This document shows positions 39,342-49,522 of a stretch of 64,000 bases of DNA, one piece after another. Made by a program: the position numbers and the translations under genes. A model generated the notes under the pieces. That model did not search any database. It had not been told where the DNA came from and was given only the letters and a program-made list of their open reading frames with translations. Each line of letters begins with the position of its first letter. Position 1 is the first letter of the stretch. Location of the stretch: assembly GCA_900470285.1 (NCBI GenBank), contig UCAG01000003.1:434001-498000 (forward strand), written 5' to 3'. The DNA is from Hyphomicrobiales bacterium. Lineage in GTDB: Bacteria; Pseudomonadota; Alphaproteobacteria; Rhizobiales; Rhizobiaceae.

Positions 39342-40613
39342 TCAGATCGCTTCACCCTGTAACAGGCGCGGGTTTTCCTTGCCAAAACCGGCTGCCTGTT
39401 TGATGAAATAGTTTTTCATCACCGGCAGGCGGTCAACAAGACCGAGCCCGATGTCACGCACGGTGCGCAGTGCCAGATTGTCATTAGAAAACAGTCGGGT
39501 CAGAACATCGGTGCTGACGCCCATCTGCACAGTGTCGAAGCGGCGCCATGTCTGGTATTTTTCGAGCGCAGCAAAGGAGCCGATATCGAGGCCGAGGCGC
39601 TCGGTATCAACAATCACCTGTGCAAGCGTTGCCGCATCGCGGAAGCCGAGATTAAGCCCCTGTCCGGCAATCGGGTGAATACCGTGAGCGGCATCACCGA
39701 CCAGTGCAAAGCGTGGCTTTACAAATTCACGCGCCAATGTGAGGCCCAGCGGAAAAGCCCGCTTGTTGCCTTCTACGCGGATTTCACCCAGATGATGACC
39801 GAAGCGCTGCTCCAGTTCGGCTTCAAAAACGAAATCATCCTGCGCAACCAGACGGTTGGCATCTTCAGTGCGCTCTGCCCAGACGAGGGAGGAACGGTTG
39901 CCTTTGAGCGGCAGAATGGCAAAAGGCCCTGCAGGCAGGAAATGTTCAATCGCACGGCCTTCATGCGGACGCTCATGGGAGACATTGCAGACAATGCCGG
40001 ACTGACCATAGCTCCAGTGAACGGTTTTAATACCGGCCTGATCGCGCATGCGTGAGCGCACGCCATCGGCGCCGACCAGCAGTCTTGTTTCCAGCGTGCG
40101 GCCATCGGCCAGTGTCACAGTCACAGCATTGGATTCGGTGGTGAAGCCTTCAACGCCGCAGCCTTCAATCACATTAATTCCGAGTTCAGCTGCCTTGGCA
40201 TGAAGCGAGGCATTGAGAACTTTGTTTTCAACCATATGGGCGAAGGGTTCACCCGGATTAACCTCACCGGCAAAGGTCAGGAAAACAGGGCGCACCGGAT
40301 CGGATACGCGGGAATCGGTGATCACCATGTCATTGATCGGCTGGGCATCCGGTTTGATCGCCTGCCAGCAGCCAAGCTGTTCCAGCATACGGGTTGCGGC
40401 GGCGGCAATCGCTGAAGCACGTGGATCTTTTTTCCACTGACCGGCCGGTGCGGCATCAATGATTGTGACATCCAGCTGAGGTGCGCCGGTTTTAATGGCA
40501 ACTGCCGTGGTCATCCCCACATAACCCGCGCCCGCGATCAGAACATCTGTTTTGACCGGAGCAGATGCCGCCTCAGCAGTAGCCGTAGATGATTTGCGGG
40601 ATGATTTGGCCAT
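39342..40613 (-). CDS. UbiH/UbiF-family FAD-dependent ubiquinone hydroxylase
   Basis: A class A flavin monooxygenase of 423 residues. The GAGYVGM dinucleotide motif comes after a 20-residue Ser/Ala-rich lead, the DG motif is VGADGVRS, and the second FAD motif is VGDAAHGIHPIAGQGLNLG, the ubiquinone-hydroxylase signature. It likely introduces one ring hydroxyl in ubiquinone synthesis. Which carbon is used cannot be told, so I give no symbol. AAGGA 8 nt upstream supports the ATG at 40613 over longer readings. Divergent from tesB. Confidence 0.88.
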   Translation of the reverse strand: MAKSSRKSSTATAEAASAPVKTDVLIAGAGYVGMTTAVAIKTGAPQLDVTIIDAAPAGQWKKDPRASAIAAAATRMLEQLGCWQAIKPDAQPINDMVITDSRVSDPVRPVFLTFAGEVNPGEPFAHMVENKVLNASLHAKAAELGINVIEGCGVEGFTTESNAVTVTLADGRTLETRLLVGADGVRSRMRDQAGIKTVHWSYGQSGIVCNVSHERPHEGRAIEHFLPAGPFAILPLKGNRSSLVWAERTEDANRLVAQDDFVFEAELEQRFGHHLGEIRVEGNKRAFPLGLTLAREFVKPRFALVGDAAHGIHPIAGQGLNLGFRDAATLAQVIVDTERLGLDIGSFAALEKYQTWRRFDTVQMGVSTDVLTRLFSNDNLALRTVRDIGLGLVDRLPVMKNYFIKQAAGFGKENPRLLQGEAI

Positions 40614-40815
40614 GACGGTTTCCTTCTCTGCACGACAGGTTTGCAGGACTGTCAGTTCTCTTTCAACCAGTTCGTGCTTTATAACACATAGATGTAGATA
40701 GGCTTTAAGCCGGTTTGTCTCAAGCGGAAATGCCGCAGTTTTTACCCGCAATCCCTTGCGCCGCCAGACGACCGGTTGTAGCCATAGTATAGCTATTGCA
40801 GAAAATGAGTTTCCT

Positions 40816-41679
40816 ATGTCTGAAGCAATGAAAGAACTTTTGTCGATCCTTGATCTGGAGCCGCTGGAACATAATCTGTTCCGCGGACGTAGCCCTCAGG
40901 TGGGCTGGCAGCGGGTTTTTGGCGGGCAGGTGATTGGTCAGGCACTGGTTGCGGCACAACGCACCGTTGAGGAAGGGCGTTTTGTCCATTCCCTGCACGG
41001 CTATTTCATGCGCCCCGGTGATCCTTCAATTCCGATTATTTATCGCGTGGAACGGCTACGTGACGGTTCGAGCTTTTCGACCCGTCAGGTTGTAGCAATC
41101 CAGCATGGCGAAGCTATTTTTACTTTGTCTGCCTCGTTCCAGATCGATGAAGCAGGACTTGAGCATCAGATTCCGATGCCGCTTCATGTGCCGATGCCGG
41201 AAAAGCTGCTCAGCATCAAAGATATGAAAGAGCAATATATCCAGATGGCGCCAAAGGCTGTGCGCAAATATCTGGAACGCGACCAGCCAATTGATATGAA
41301 ACCGGTATCGCTCAGCCATTATCTCACCAAAGATCCGCTGCCGCCGGAACAAAATGTCTGGGTGCGCGCCTGTGGTGAGGTGCCGGATGACCGTGCCTTG
41401 CAGGCGGCAATTCTGGCCTATCTCTCAGACATGACTTTGCTGGATACGTCGCTTCATGCGCATGGGCGCGCGGTGTTTGATCCGGGGATGCAGGTTGCCA
41501 GTCTTGATCATTCGATGTGGTTCCATCATCCGTGTCGGCTGAATGACTGGCTGCTCTATAGTCAGGACAGCCCGATGGCGACCGGTGCACGTGGTTTCAA
41601 CCGCGGTTCAATCTTTACCCGTGACGGTGTGCTGATTGCCTCTACGGCGCAGGAAGGCCTGATCCGCGTCCGCGATTGA
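40816..41679 (+). CDS. tesB: Acyl-CoA thioesterase II
   Basis: Hydrolyses medium- to long-chain acyl-CoA. At 287 residues from the ATG at 40816 it has the TesB double hot-dog layout: RVFGGQVIGQAL and HSLHGYFMRPGDP in the first half, and ASLDHSMWFHHP with the catalytic Asp in the second, followed by GFNRGSIFTRDG. It is followed by a terminator and then ftsK. In many rhizobia glnK-amtB lie at this position. Confidence 0.95.
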   Translation: MSEAMKELLSILDLEPLEHNLFRGRSPQVGWQRVFGGQVIGQALVAAQRTVEEGRFVHSLHGYFMRPGDPSIPIIYRVERLRDGSSFSTRQVVAIQHGEAIFTLSASFQIDEAGLEHQIPMPLHVPMPEKLLSIKDMKEQYIQMAPKAVRKYLERDQPIDMKPVSLSHYLTKDPLPPEQNVWVRACGEVPDDRALQAAILAYLSDMTLLDTSLHAHGRAVFDPGMQVASLDHSMWFHHPCRLNDWLLYSQDSPMATGARGFNRGSIFTRDGVLIASTAQEGLIRVRD

Positions 41680-41713
41680 GATATGCACTGAAAGCAGAGT
41701 GAAATTACAAAAC

Positions 41714-41736
41714 ACGCCCGAAAACGGGCGTTTTTC
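41714..41736 (+). terminator. Rho-independent terminator of tesB
   Basis: ACGCCCG (41714-41720) pairs with CGGGCGT (41725-41731) over AAAA, followed by TTTTCT. Confidence 0.88.
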
Positions 41737-41893
41737 TATATTTTAAGCCTGTTGAATATGTCAAGGAATGGCGAGTTCATGGTTAATGCTGTCTTAACTA
41801 CCGTTATTGTATGATCGGACGCGATTCATAAAATTTACCTGTATTCCGGCACTTCTGCGGGGAAAACAGGTGAAAAAAATTGAGGCAGGTTTC

Positions 41894-44452
41894 ATGCGGC
41901 AAGGCTATTCACCGTCCTACGGGCCAGATGAACAGGAAATTCGGGGAGAACGTCTGAGGCTCAGCGCTTTGCTGCGCCGCCAGATTGATATTTTCTCCGG
42001 CCTGTTGCTGTTGGCTTTGGTGGCGGGAGCTGTTGCGGCGCTTGCCACATGGAATGTGGCTGATCCGAGTTTCAGCCATGCGACCGCCAATGAAGTGACC
42101 AATGCTGCAGGCTATCCGGGAGCGGTTTTTGCCGATCTTGCCATGCAGTTTTATGGTCTTTCCAGTGTCGTTGTGCTGCTGCCGCTGGTTTTCTGGGGCA
42201 TTTTGATGATCGTCAATGGTCGCATTGACCGTTTGGCACGACGTATTTCCGCATGGTTTTTTGCATCTTTGCTGTTTGCTGCGATTGCCAGCTGTGTCAC
42301 ACCGCCGGAAAGCTGGCCGATGCAGATCGGGCTTGGCGGTGTGTTCGGCGATATGGTGCTCAAAGTACCGGGTGTGTTTCTGGGGGAATTCCCTACCGGT
42401 GTGATCGCACTTGGTATTGCTGTTATTTTGTCAGTTCCGGCTTTGTGGTTATGCGCCTTTGCCAGCGGTCTGATCGGCCGCGAGCGCAGCCTGACAAAAC
42501 CTGTCCGTGCCAAAGCACGTCAGGTCGCAGATGATCATTATGATGAAGATTTTGATGAGGAAACCGGTGAAATCCGCACGGGCTTCTTCTCTGCTCTGTC
42601 CGCATCGACATTGGGTGCTGCATCCCACTGGATGCTAAGCGCCAAGGCATCGGTGCGGCGCATGTTTGGTCTGAAGCGCAATCCGTCCTCGTCACGCAGA
42701 CACAACCGCAATGATGATCCGTTCGGTGATGTGACAGTCGCGCGTCGGGGTGCAGGTCAGCGGTTTGAACCGGGCTTTGAACCTGCCGGTCATGCTGTTG
42801 ATGACATGCATTTTGACGATGATGATTATGATGATGCACCGGCACCGCAGCAACCTGCAGCTGTACAAGCTCCGCGCATGCAGGCGGCACGAAAGGCACC
42901 GACAGCCCGTGCACCAACGCATCCGGTGAATAATGGTGGTCGCTTCATGTTGCCGGATCTCAATTATCTGAGCGAACCGAAAGTGGTTGCACGTGATCCG
43001 TCACTGTCAAAAGAAGCGCTGGAGCAGAATGCCCGTGTTCTGGAGGGTGTGCTGGAAGATTTCGGTGTGCGCGGTGAAATTATTCAGGTCAAGCCGGGTC
43101 CGGTTGTGACCATGTATGAGCTGGAGCCGGCGCCGGGGATTAAATCTTCCCGTGTCATCGGTCTGGCTGATGATATTGCCCGCTCCATGAGTGCGATTTC
43201 TGCCCGTGTGGCGGTGGTGCCGGGGCGCAATGCCATTGGTATTGAACTGCCTAATCCGAAGCGCGAAATGGTATTCTTGCGTGAAATGCTGGCGAGCCGC
43301 GATTTTATGCAGACCAAAACCAAGCTGGCACTGGCACTAGGCAAGACCATTAATGGCGAGCCGGTGATTGCCGATCTCGCCAAAATGCCTCACGTTCTGG
43401 TGGCTGGTACTACCGGTTCCGGTAAGTCTGTGGCGATTAATACCATGATCCTGTCGCTGGTTTATCGCATGACCCCGCAGGAATGCCGCCTGATTATGAT
43501 TGATCCGAAAATGCTGGAACTTTCCGTTTATGACGGTATTCCGCATTTGCTCACCCCTGTGGTGACTGATCCGAAAAAAGCGGTTGTCGCACTGAAATGG
43601 GCAGTGCGCGAGATGGAAGACCGCTATCGCAAAATGTCGAAAGTCGGCGTTCGCAATATTGACGGTTTCAACAGTCGGGTTTCACTGGCCGAGAAAAAAG
43701 GCGAACAGATTTCCCGTACGGTACAGACCGGCTTTGACCGCAATACCGGTGAGGCGGTTTATGAAACCGAAGAATTGGATCTGTCGCCAATGCCATATAT
43801 CGTCGTGATTATCGACGAAATGGCCGATCTGATGATGGTTGCCGGTAAAGATATTGAAGGCGCGGTGCAGCGTCTGGCACAGATGGCTCGTGCTGCCGGT
43901 ATCCATGTGATTATGGCAACGCAGCGCCCGTCGGTGGATGTGATTACCGGTACGATCAAGGCGAATTTCCCGACCCGTATTTCGTTTCAGGTTACCTCCA
44001 AAATTGACAGCCGCACAGTGCTTGGTGAGCAGGGTGCAGAGCAGCTTTTGGGTATGGGTGATATGTTATTTATGGCCGGTGGCGGGCGTATCCAGCGTGT
44101 TCACGGGCCTTTTGTCGGCGATGATGAAGTTGAACAGGTGGTTCAGCACCTTAAAGCGCAGGGCGTGCCGGAATATCTGGATGCCGTTATGGAAGATGAT
44201 GAGGACGAGGGTGGTTCCGCACCGTCCGGTACGTCCAATCTGGAAAATTCCGACGATCCTTATGATCAGGCTGTTGCGGTGGTGCTGCGCGATAAGAAGG
44301 CCTCAACCAGCTATATCCAGCGCCGTCTCGGCATTGGTTATAACCGCGCAGCTTCGATCATTGAGCGTATGGAAGAAGAAGGTATTGTGGGACCTGCCAA
44401 TCATGCGGGCAAACGCGATATTCTTGTTCCGACGCAGGATGATGATTACTGA
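41894..44452 (+). CDS. ftsK: DNA translocase FtsK
   Basis: Septum-located motor that pumps chromosome ends and activates XerCD at dif. From the ATG at 41894 it is 852 residues. Four or five membrane spans lie in the first 200 residues, with a low-complexity linker (about 215-365) including an Asp-rich DDDDYDDAP. The RecA-like motor has Walker [13 protein letters not shown] and Walker [13 protein letters not shown], and a C-terminal winged-helix gamma domain ([17 protein letters not shown]) reads KOPS. GAGG upstream supports this start. A TTG at 41807 is an alternative. Confidence 0.95.
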   Translation: MRQGYSPSYGPDEQEIRGERLRLSALLRRQIDIFSGLLLLALVAGAVAALATWNVADPSFSHATANEVTNAAGYPGAVFADLAMQFYGLSSVVVLLPLVFWGILMIVNGRIDRLARRISAWFFASLLFAAIASCVTPPESWPMQIGLGGVFGDMVLKVPGVFLGEFPTGVIALGIAVILSVPALWLCAFASGLIGRERSLTKPVRAKARQVADDHYDEDFDEETGEIRTGFFSALSASTLGAASHWMLSAKASVRRMFGLKRNPSSSRRHNRNDDPFGDVTVARRGAGQRFEPGFEPAGHAVDDMHFDDDDYDDAPAPQQPAAVQAPRMQAARKAPTARAPTHPVNNGGRFMLPDLNYLSEPKVVARDPSLSKEALEQNARVLEGVLEDFGVRGEIIQVKPGPVVTMYELEPAPGIKSSRVIGLADDIARSMSAISARVAVVPGRNAIGIELPNPKREMVFLREMLASRDFMQTKTKLALALGKTINGEPVIADLAKMPHVLVAGTTGSGKSVAINTMILSLVYRMTPQECRLIMIDPKMLELSVYDGIPHLLTPVVTDPKKAVVALKWAVREMEDRYRKMSKVGVRNIDGFNSRVSLAEKKGEQISRTVQTGFDRNTGEAVYETEELDLSPMPYIVVIIDEMADLMMVAGKDIEGAVQRLAQMARAAGIHVIMATQRPSVDVITGTIKANFPTRISFQVTSKIDSRTVLGEQGAEQLLGMGDMLFMAGGGRIQRVHGPFVGDDEVEQVVQHLKAQGVPEYLDAVMEDDEDEGGSAPSGTSNLENSDDPYDQAVAVVLRDKKASTSYIQRRLGIGYNRAASIIERMEEEGIVGPANHAGKRDILVPTQDDDY

Positions 44453-44537
44453 TTTTGCTCTGCCACAGTCAGGTCAAACTACCGGTTTAAAAGATAAAAG
44501 AACACGGTGAAAACCGTTATAACGAATACGGGAGCGT

Positions 44538-45188
44538 ATGTTTCTGATGAAACTGAAATTGCCTTTCATGGTCGCAAAATATTTCACTGCTGCATCTATT
44601 GCTCTGGGCGTGTTGCTGCCTGCCGGTTTCGCGCAGGCACAATCGGCCAATAACGGTGCACAGGCACAGGCTATTGCCAATCAGTTTACAGCTGTGAAAA
44701 CCATGACCGGTGAATTTGTGCAGTTTGGCCCGAAAGGCGATCAGACCGGCGGTAAATTCTACATTGAGCGTCCGGGAAAAATCCGTTTCAACTATGATAA
44801 ATCGCCGATCACAGTGATTTCCGATGGCGAATCCGTCGTCGTCAATAATAAGAAACTGGATACATGGGATTTGTATCCGCTGTCAAAAACACCGCTGAAG
44901 CTGCTGCTGAGCGATCATGTTGATCTGGGCGGCGGCCGTTTGCGCGGTTTGAAAAACGAACCGGATGCGCTGACCATGATTTTGGGAGACAAAGCGGTTT
45001 TTGCCGATGCCACAATTGCACTGATGTTTGATCCGGCCAATGCGGAACTGAAGCAGTGGACAATCACTGATGCGCAACGTCAGGATACCACGGTGATGAT
45101 CTTCAACGTACAGAAGGGTGTGCGTTTTGCAGATAATATGTTCAAAATTGACTATCAGCGTCTGGCTATGAAGCGCAAAAATCGCTGA
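44538..45188 (+). CDS. lolA: Outer-membrane lipoprotein carrier protein LolA
   Basis: Periplasmic shuttle carrying lipoproteins from LolCDE to the outer membrane. It is 216 residues with a signal peptide ending GFAQA near residue 34. The mature beta-barrel half-shell has MTGEFVQFGPKG, GKFYIERPGKIRFNYD and ISDGESVVVNNKK, all family typical. It is 85 bp after ftsK, probably cotranscribed. Its clients would include Omp19, encoded at 12683. Confidence 0.93.
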   Translation: MFLMKLKLPFMVAKYFTAASIALGVLLPAGFAQAQSANNGAQAQAIANQFTAVKTMTGEFVQFGPKGDQTGGKFYIERPGKIRFNYDKSPITVISDGESVVVNNKKLDTWDLYPLSKTPLKLLLSDHVDLGGGRLRGLKNEPDALTMILGDKAVFADATIALMFDPANAELKQWTITDAQRQDTTVMIFNVQKGVRFADNMFKIDYQRLAMKRKNR

Positions 45189-45210
45189 TCCCTGTTAAAA
45201 CTATTGAAAA

Positions 45211-45240
45211 TGCCGCGCCTGCTTTAGCGCGGCATTTTTT
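45211..45240 (+). terminator. Rho-independent terminator of lolA
   Basis: TGCCGCGC (45211-45218) pairs with GCGCGGCA (45227-45234) over an 8-nt loop, followed by six T residues. Confidence 0.92.
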
Positions 45241-45345
45241 ATTTATCCGGCATTTGCACATCCTGCATAAGCGGCTTATGTTACGCAAACTATGGTGAGA
45301 TCTCACCTGTTTCGTCTTTTACCCTTCAGCCCGTTGAGCAGTTTA

Positions 45346-46152
45346 ATGAGTTTTTCCGTCGCCACCTGGAATATCAATTCAGTTCGCCTTCGTTTGCCGC
45401 TGGTTCTGGACTTTCTGGAGAAGCACACACCGGATGTGTTGTGCCTGCAGGAAACCAAATGCCCTGATAACCAGTTTCCGCTCAAAGAGCTGCGCAATGC
45501 CGGTTATGAGCACATCGCGATCAGCGGTCAGAAGGGCTATCACGGTGTAGCTACACTGTCGCGCAGGCCGATGGAAAATACGGAAGTTATTGGCTTCTGT
45601 GATATGGGGGACTGCCGCCATCTCAGCAGTGTTGTGCAGGCAGGCGGTAAATCAATCCGCATTCATAATTTCTATGTGCCTGCCGGCGGGGATGAACCGG
45701 ATGTGACGATCAATCCGAAATTTGCTCATAAGCTGAATTTCCTTGAGGAAATGCGGGCAGTAACGGCAGATCGTGGTGATGGTTTTTCTTCCATTCTGGT
45801 GGGTGATCTGAATATTGCACCGCTGGAAAATGATGTCTGGTCACATAAGCAGATGCTGAAAATTGTCAGCCATACGCCGGTAGAAACCGAGACACTGGAA
45901 GATTTGCGGGTTAAAGGTGGCTGGAGTGATTTGATGCGGCAGGTAATCCCTGCTGATCAGAAAATTTATACATGGTGGAGCTATCGTGCCAAGGATTGGG
46001 ACGCATCTGATCGTGGTCGTCGTCTTGACCACGTCTGGGGTTCCAAAGATCTTGAACCGCATATGAAAGAACTGCAGGTTCTGCGCCATGCCCGTGGCTG
46101 GGAGCGTCCTTCTGATCACGTGCCGGTTATCGCCCGCTTCGATCTCGACTGA
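45346..46152 (+). CDS. xth: Exodeoxyribonuclease III
   Basis: AP endonuclease and 3'-5' exonuclease of base-excision repair. It is 268 residues from the ATG at 45346. The ordered ExoIII motifs are ATWNINSVR, CLQETKCPD (metal-ligand Glu), GDLNIAPLENDVW, RLDHVW and the catalytic SDHVPVIA near the C terminus. The longer frame from 45292 adds a non-conserved leader. It has no strong Shine-Dalgarno. It follows the lolA terminator, so it is separately transcribed. Confidence 0.95.
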   Translation: MSFSVATWNINSVRLRLPLVLDFLEKHTPDVLCLQETKCPDNQFPLKELRNAGYEHIAISGQKGYHGVATLSRRPMENTEVIGFCDMGDCRHLSSVVQAGGKSIRIHNFYVPAGGDEPDVTINPKFAHKLNFLEEMRAVTADRGDGFSSILVGDLNIAPLENDVWSHKQMLKIVSHTPVETETLEDLRVKGGWSDLMRQVIPADQKIYTWWSYRAKDWDASDRGRRLDHVWGSKDLEPHMKELQVLRHARGWERPSDHVPVIARFDLD

Positions 46153-46309
46153 AATATTCAAGGCATCGTGACTTGAATAAATCACGGTGCTTGTCTAAAT
46201 GAATGTCATGGCCGCTTGTGCCGATTAAGCAATGTATTTGAGGAGTTCATCACAATGAAGCAAACAGCACAGTTTTTCTTAACTGATGTTTTTGTTGTTT
46301 CACTGGATG

Positions 46310-47899
46310 ATGCTCTTGATAACTCTGTACACACTGCAAAATATTTCTGCGCAAACGCCTGACGGCCGCAGTCTTTTTCAAAATCTTTCTCTTCATCTGT
46401 CTCGTGAACGTACCGGTCTGATCGGGCGTAACGGCACGGGTAAATCAACTTTATTGCGTATCATTGCCGGTGAAATAGCACCGGCCAGTGGTTCGCTGAC
46501 CAGTCATGCCAAACTCGGTTTCCTGCATCAGAATACTGATGAAGCCCATGAAGCGATTGCGGACTTGTTTGGTGTGACCGTGCAACTGGCTGCGCAGGCG
46601 CGTATTCTGACAGGTGAAGGCAGCGATGATGATCTGGCTGATGCGGACTGGACATTGGAAAGCAGGATAGAGGATGCGCTCTCCCAAATGGGACTGTCAA
46701 AACTCAGCGCGCAAACGCAACTGAGTACTTTAAGCGGCGGGCAGAAAACCCGTGCCGCTCTGGCTGCCCTGATTTTTCACGAGCCGGATCTGATCCTGCT
46801 GGATGAGCCGACCAATAATCTGGATATGCAGGGGCGTGAGGCTGTACTGCATTTGCTGCGCAATTGGCGTGGCGGGGCGCTGGTGGTCAGCCATGACCGC
46901 ACATTATTGCGCGAGATGGACCGGATTATTGAGCTGACGCCAATTGGTGTGTCGTCTTATGGCGGTAACTGGGATTTTTATGAGATGCGCAAAGCGGAAG
47001 AGATAGCTGCTGCCCGTCATGATCTTGCAGTAGCTGAAACAGCCGCCAAACAGGCGGAAAAACAGGCACGCCTCATCAGAGAGCGGCAGGAGAAACGGGA
47101 TTCTGCCGGTAAGAAATCACGTTTCAGTGCAGGGCAAAGCAAGTTATTGCTGGACGCCAGAGAAGATCGCGCACAGGCAACCGGCGGGCGTAATAATCAA
47201 CTGGCGCAAAAGCAGGCAGAAAGCAGCCAGCAGGCGCTGAGTGAGGCGCAGAGCAAGTTTGAACGGTTGATCCCGCAGAACTTTATGCTTGGCAATCTCA
47301 GTCTTGCCGCAACGAAAACGGTACTCGTTGCGGAACATCTGACAATGACTTTTAATGATCGTCAGCCGTTATTTCAGGATTTGTCATTGCAGATTACAGG
47401 GCCGGAACGCATTGCATTGTGCGGGCCGAACGGATCAGGAAAAACGACTTTGCTGCATGTGTTGGCGGGAAAGCTGATACCGCAGCAGGGCAGCGTACAA
47501 TATTATGTCCGTCATGCCATGCTGGATCAGCATGTGAGCCTGTTGAATGATGATCTGAGTATCAGGGATAATTTTAAACTTCTGCAACCTGAAGCTACGG
47601 ATAATGATTGCCGCGCCGCGCTCGCGCGCTTTATGTTCCGTGCAGATGCGGCTTTGCAAAAGGTGAGGGAGCTCAGCGGCGGTGAGAGATTGCGGGCTGG
47701 TTTGGCCTGTGTTCTGGGCGGTGTTCAGGCACCGGAACTGCTTATTCTCGATGAGCCGACTAATCATCTGGATATTGTAGCATTACAATCGGTGGAAACG
47801 GCGCTCAATACCTATGAAGGGGCGCTGCTGATTACCAGTCATGACGAGGCATTTTTAAACGCAATCACACTTACGCGGCGTATCGAATTGCCGGTTTAA
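46310..47899 (+). CDS. ABC-F family ATPase
   Basis: A soluble duplicated ABC ATPase acting on ribosomes or translation rather than transport. It is 529 residues. The first ABC domain has GRNGTGKST, LSGGQKTR and LLDEPTNNLD. A charged coiled-coil linker of about 90 residues is rich in AEKQARLIRERQEKRD. The second ABC domain has GPNGSGKTT, LSGGERLR and LDEPTNHLD. There are no membrane segments. The start is uncertain among ATG 46307, ATG 46310 and TTG 46316, the last reading MITLYTLQNI as many relatives do. Housekeeping or drug-protection roles cannot be separated from sequence. Confidence 0.88.
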   Translation: MLLITLYTLQNISAQTPDGRSLFQNLSLHLSRERTGLIGRNGTGKSTLLRIIAGEIAPASGSLTSHAKLGFLHQNTDEAHEAIADLFGVTVQLAAQARILTGEGSDDDLADADWTLESRIEDALSQMGLSKLSAQTQLSTLSGGQKTRAALAALIFHEPDLILLDEPTNNLDMQGREAVLHLLRNWRGGALVVSHDRTLLREMDRIIELTPIGVSSYGGNWDFYEMRKAEEIAAARHDLAVAETAAKQAEKQARLIRERQEKRDSAGKKSRFSAGQSKLLLDAREDRAQATGGRNNQLAQKQAESSQQALSEAQSKFERLIPQNFMLGNLSLAATKTVLVAEHLTMTFNDRQPLFQDLSLQITGPERIALCGPNGSGKTTLLHVLAGKLIPQQGSVQYYVRHAMLDQHVSLLNDDLSIRDNFKLLQPEATDNDCRAALARFMFRADAALQKVRELSGGERLRAGLACVLGGVQAPELLILDEPTNHLDIVALQSVETALNTYEGALLITSHDEAFLNAITLTRRIELPV

Positions 47900-47915
47900 A
47901 GCATTTCCGGCAAAA
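47898..47915. repeat. Short repeat AAAGCATTTCCGGCAAAA, copy 1
   Basis: An 18-bp sequence identical to 56317-56334. It starts at the last two bases of the ABC-F stop codon and lies in the convergent gap before the cNMP-binding gene. A truncated copy of a small intergenic element. Confidence 0.6.
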
Positions 47916-47926
47916 GCGGAGATACT

Positions 47927-48382
47927 TTAATCGGAAAAACGGGATGACAGCTTGTCGATCTGCTCGACCATCTCATTCAGATTATTACTGATATGCAGAT
48001 AGAGCGAAGCGGCAAGCTCCGGATATTCTTCCAGGATGCGGTGGAAGATGGAACGGCTGAGGCGGATCACTTCGGTTTCTGTATCAGCGACAGCGCCGGT
48101 CAGGCGGCTGCTCTGCGCAATCAGAGCCATTTCACCCAGCACCGTACCGGTGCTGATCGAACGCAGATTGACGCGTCCCTGCTTGCCTTCATGAAAAAGG
48201 GTAATGCTGCCACTGACAACAATATAGGCACAATCAGCACTTTGTCCTTCATGAAACAGTTCTCTGCCGGTACGCAGAACCATGCGTTCTGCGCCAAAGG
48301 CAAGCAGCCGCAGGTGCTGAGCCGAGAAGGCCTCGAAAAGGCCAATCGTACTCAGGAACTGAATGTCATCATCGAGCGCCAT
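47927..48382 (-). CDS. Stand-alone cyclic-nucleotide-binding domain protein
   Basis: A 151-residue protein that is essentially one cNMP-binding beta-roll of the Crp/Fnr type, with ELFHEGQSADCAYIVVSGSI and the phosphate-binding cassette-like GEMALIAQSSRLTGAV. There is no DNA-binding helix-turn-helix, so it is not a classical Crp regulator. It may bind a nucleotide and act on a partner protein. The gene lies 188 bp downstream of a response regulator on the same strand. Confidence 0.85.
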   Translation of the reverse strand: MALDDDIQFLSTIGLFEAFSAQHLRLLAFGAERMVLRTGRELFHEGQSADCAYIVVSGSITLFHEGKQGRVNLRSISTGTVLGEMALIAQSSRLTGAVADTETEVIRLSRSIFHRILEEYPELAASLYLHISNNLNEMVEQIDKLSSRFSD

Positions 48383-48533
48383 ATGTCTCTTTCTTACACA
48401 TAATCCTTATTCCGGAACCGGTTCCCGCACGGGAATAGTCAGTGTCCTGTTCCGGAAGAATTATGCTGTAACCCAAATTACCGAAAAATATCTAAAGTTT
48501 TCGATAAAATCATCTGTTATGCAGAATATTAAA

Positions 48534-48561
48534 CAGCCCGGACATCGTGAATGCCGGGCTG
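48534..48561 (-). terminator. Terminator after the response regulator gene
   Basis: CAGCCCGG (48534-48541) pairs with CCGGGCTG (48554-48561). On the minus strand it runs into TTTAAT, 10 bp after the stop codon. Confidence 0.7.
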
Positions 48562-48570
48562 CCTTCATTT

Positions 48571-49251
48571 TCAGGGAACCAGTTTATACCCGCCGCTTTC
48601 GGTAATCAGCAGGCTGGCATTGGACGGATCCAGTTCGATTTTCTGACGCAGACGATAGACATGGGTTTCCAGCGTGTGCGTGGTAACGCCGGAATTATAG
48701 CCCCATACTTCCTCCAGCAAGACATCGCGTCCGACCACACCACCGGCGCGGTACAGGAATTTGATGATTGCCGCTTCTTTTTCAGTGAGGCGGATTTTAT
48801 CGCCTTTCTGATCGAGCAGCAGCTTCTGGCTTGGTTTGAATGTATAAGGCCCGACGATAAAGGTCGCGTCTTCGCTCTGTTCATGCTGGCGCAGCTGCGC
48901 GCGGATGCGGGCAAGCAGCACTGCAAAACGGAACGGCTTGGTAACATAGTCATTGGCACCGGACTCAAAGCCCAGAATGGTGTCGCAATCCGTATCGTGA
49001 CCGGTCAGCATGATGATAGGTGATGTAAAACCACCGGCACGCAGCTGTTTGACAGCATCACGGCCATCCATATCCGGCAAGCCGACATCCATAATCAGCA
49101 GGCTGATATTATTGGCCCGTGCGGTCTGAATTGCTTTACCGGCAGTGTCTTCCTGCAGGATCTGAAATTCAGGGTGAAGTGACAGCTGGTCGATCAGGAT
49201 GGAACGGAGATCCTCATCATCATCAACAATCAGAAGTGTATGGGCGATCAT
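48571..49251 (-). CDS. OmpR/PhoB-type response regulator
   Basis: A 226-residue two-component transcription factor. The receiver domain (about 1-120) has an acidic pocket DDDED at 10-14, the phospho-acceptor D55 in LLIMDVGLPDMDG and the conserved lysine in VTKPF. The C-terminal winged helix has RLTEKEAAIIKFLYR and THTLETHVYRLRQKIE. GAGG 6 nt upstream fixes the ATG at 49251. No histidine kinase gene is adjacent, so it is an orphan in this window. Confidence 0.92.
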   Translation of the reverse strand: MIAHTLLIVDDDEDLRSILIDQLSLHPEFQILQEDTAGKAIQTARANNISLLIMDVGLPDMDGRDAVKQLRAGGFTSPIIMLTGHDTDCDTILGFESGANDYVTKPFRFAVLLARIRAQLRQHEQSEDATFIVGPYTFKPSQKLLLDQKGDKIRLTEKEAAIIKFLYRAGGVVGRDVLLEEVWGYNSGVTTHTLETHVYRLRQKIELDPSNASLLITESGGYKLVP

Positions 49252-49522
49252 ATCTGCCTCATTCGGTTTCAAAACGGGAGCTGAACATCAGCAAGATGGG
49301 TGATTTATGACATTTAACGAAGAAAAACTAAAGAGAGGTCAGATGAAACAAAATTTACCTTATAAAATACGCCTTTAATGCTGCTTTTAAGTGATCTGAC
49401 ATCAGTTTATGGATGTGAATAAAATTAGCTGTGTAAATATATGCGGAGAAATGATTCTCTGGTGTTTCCAGAGCGTTACCGGAAAATAGCATATAAAACC
49501 GGTCCGGAGGGGGCCTATACAT

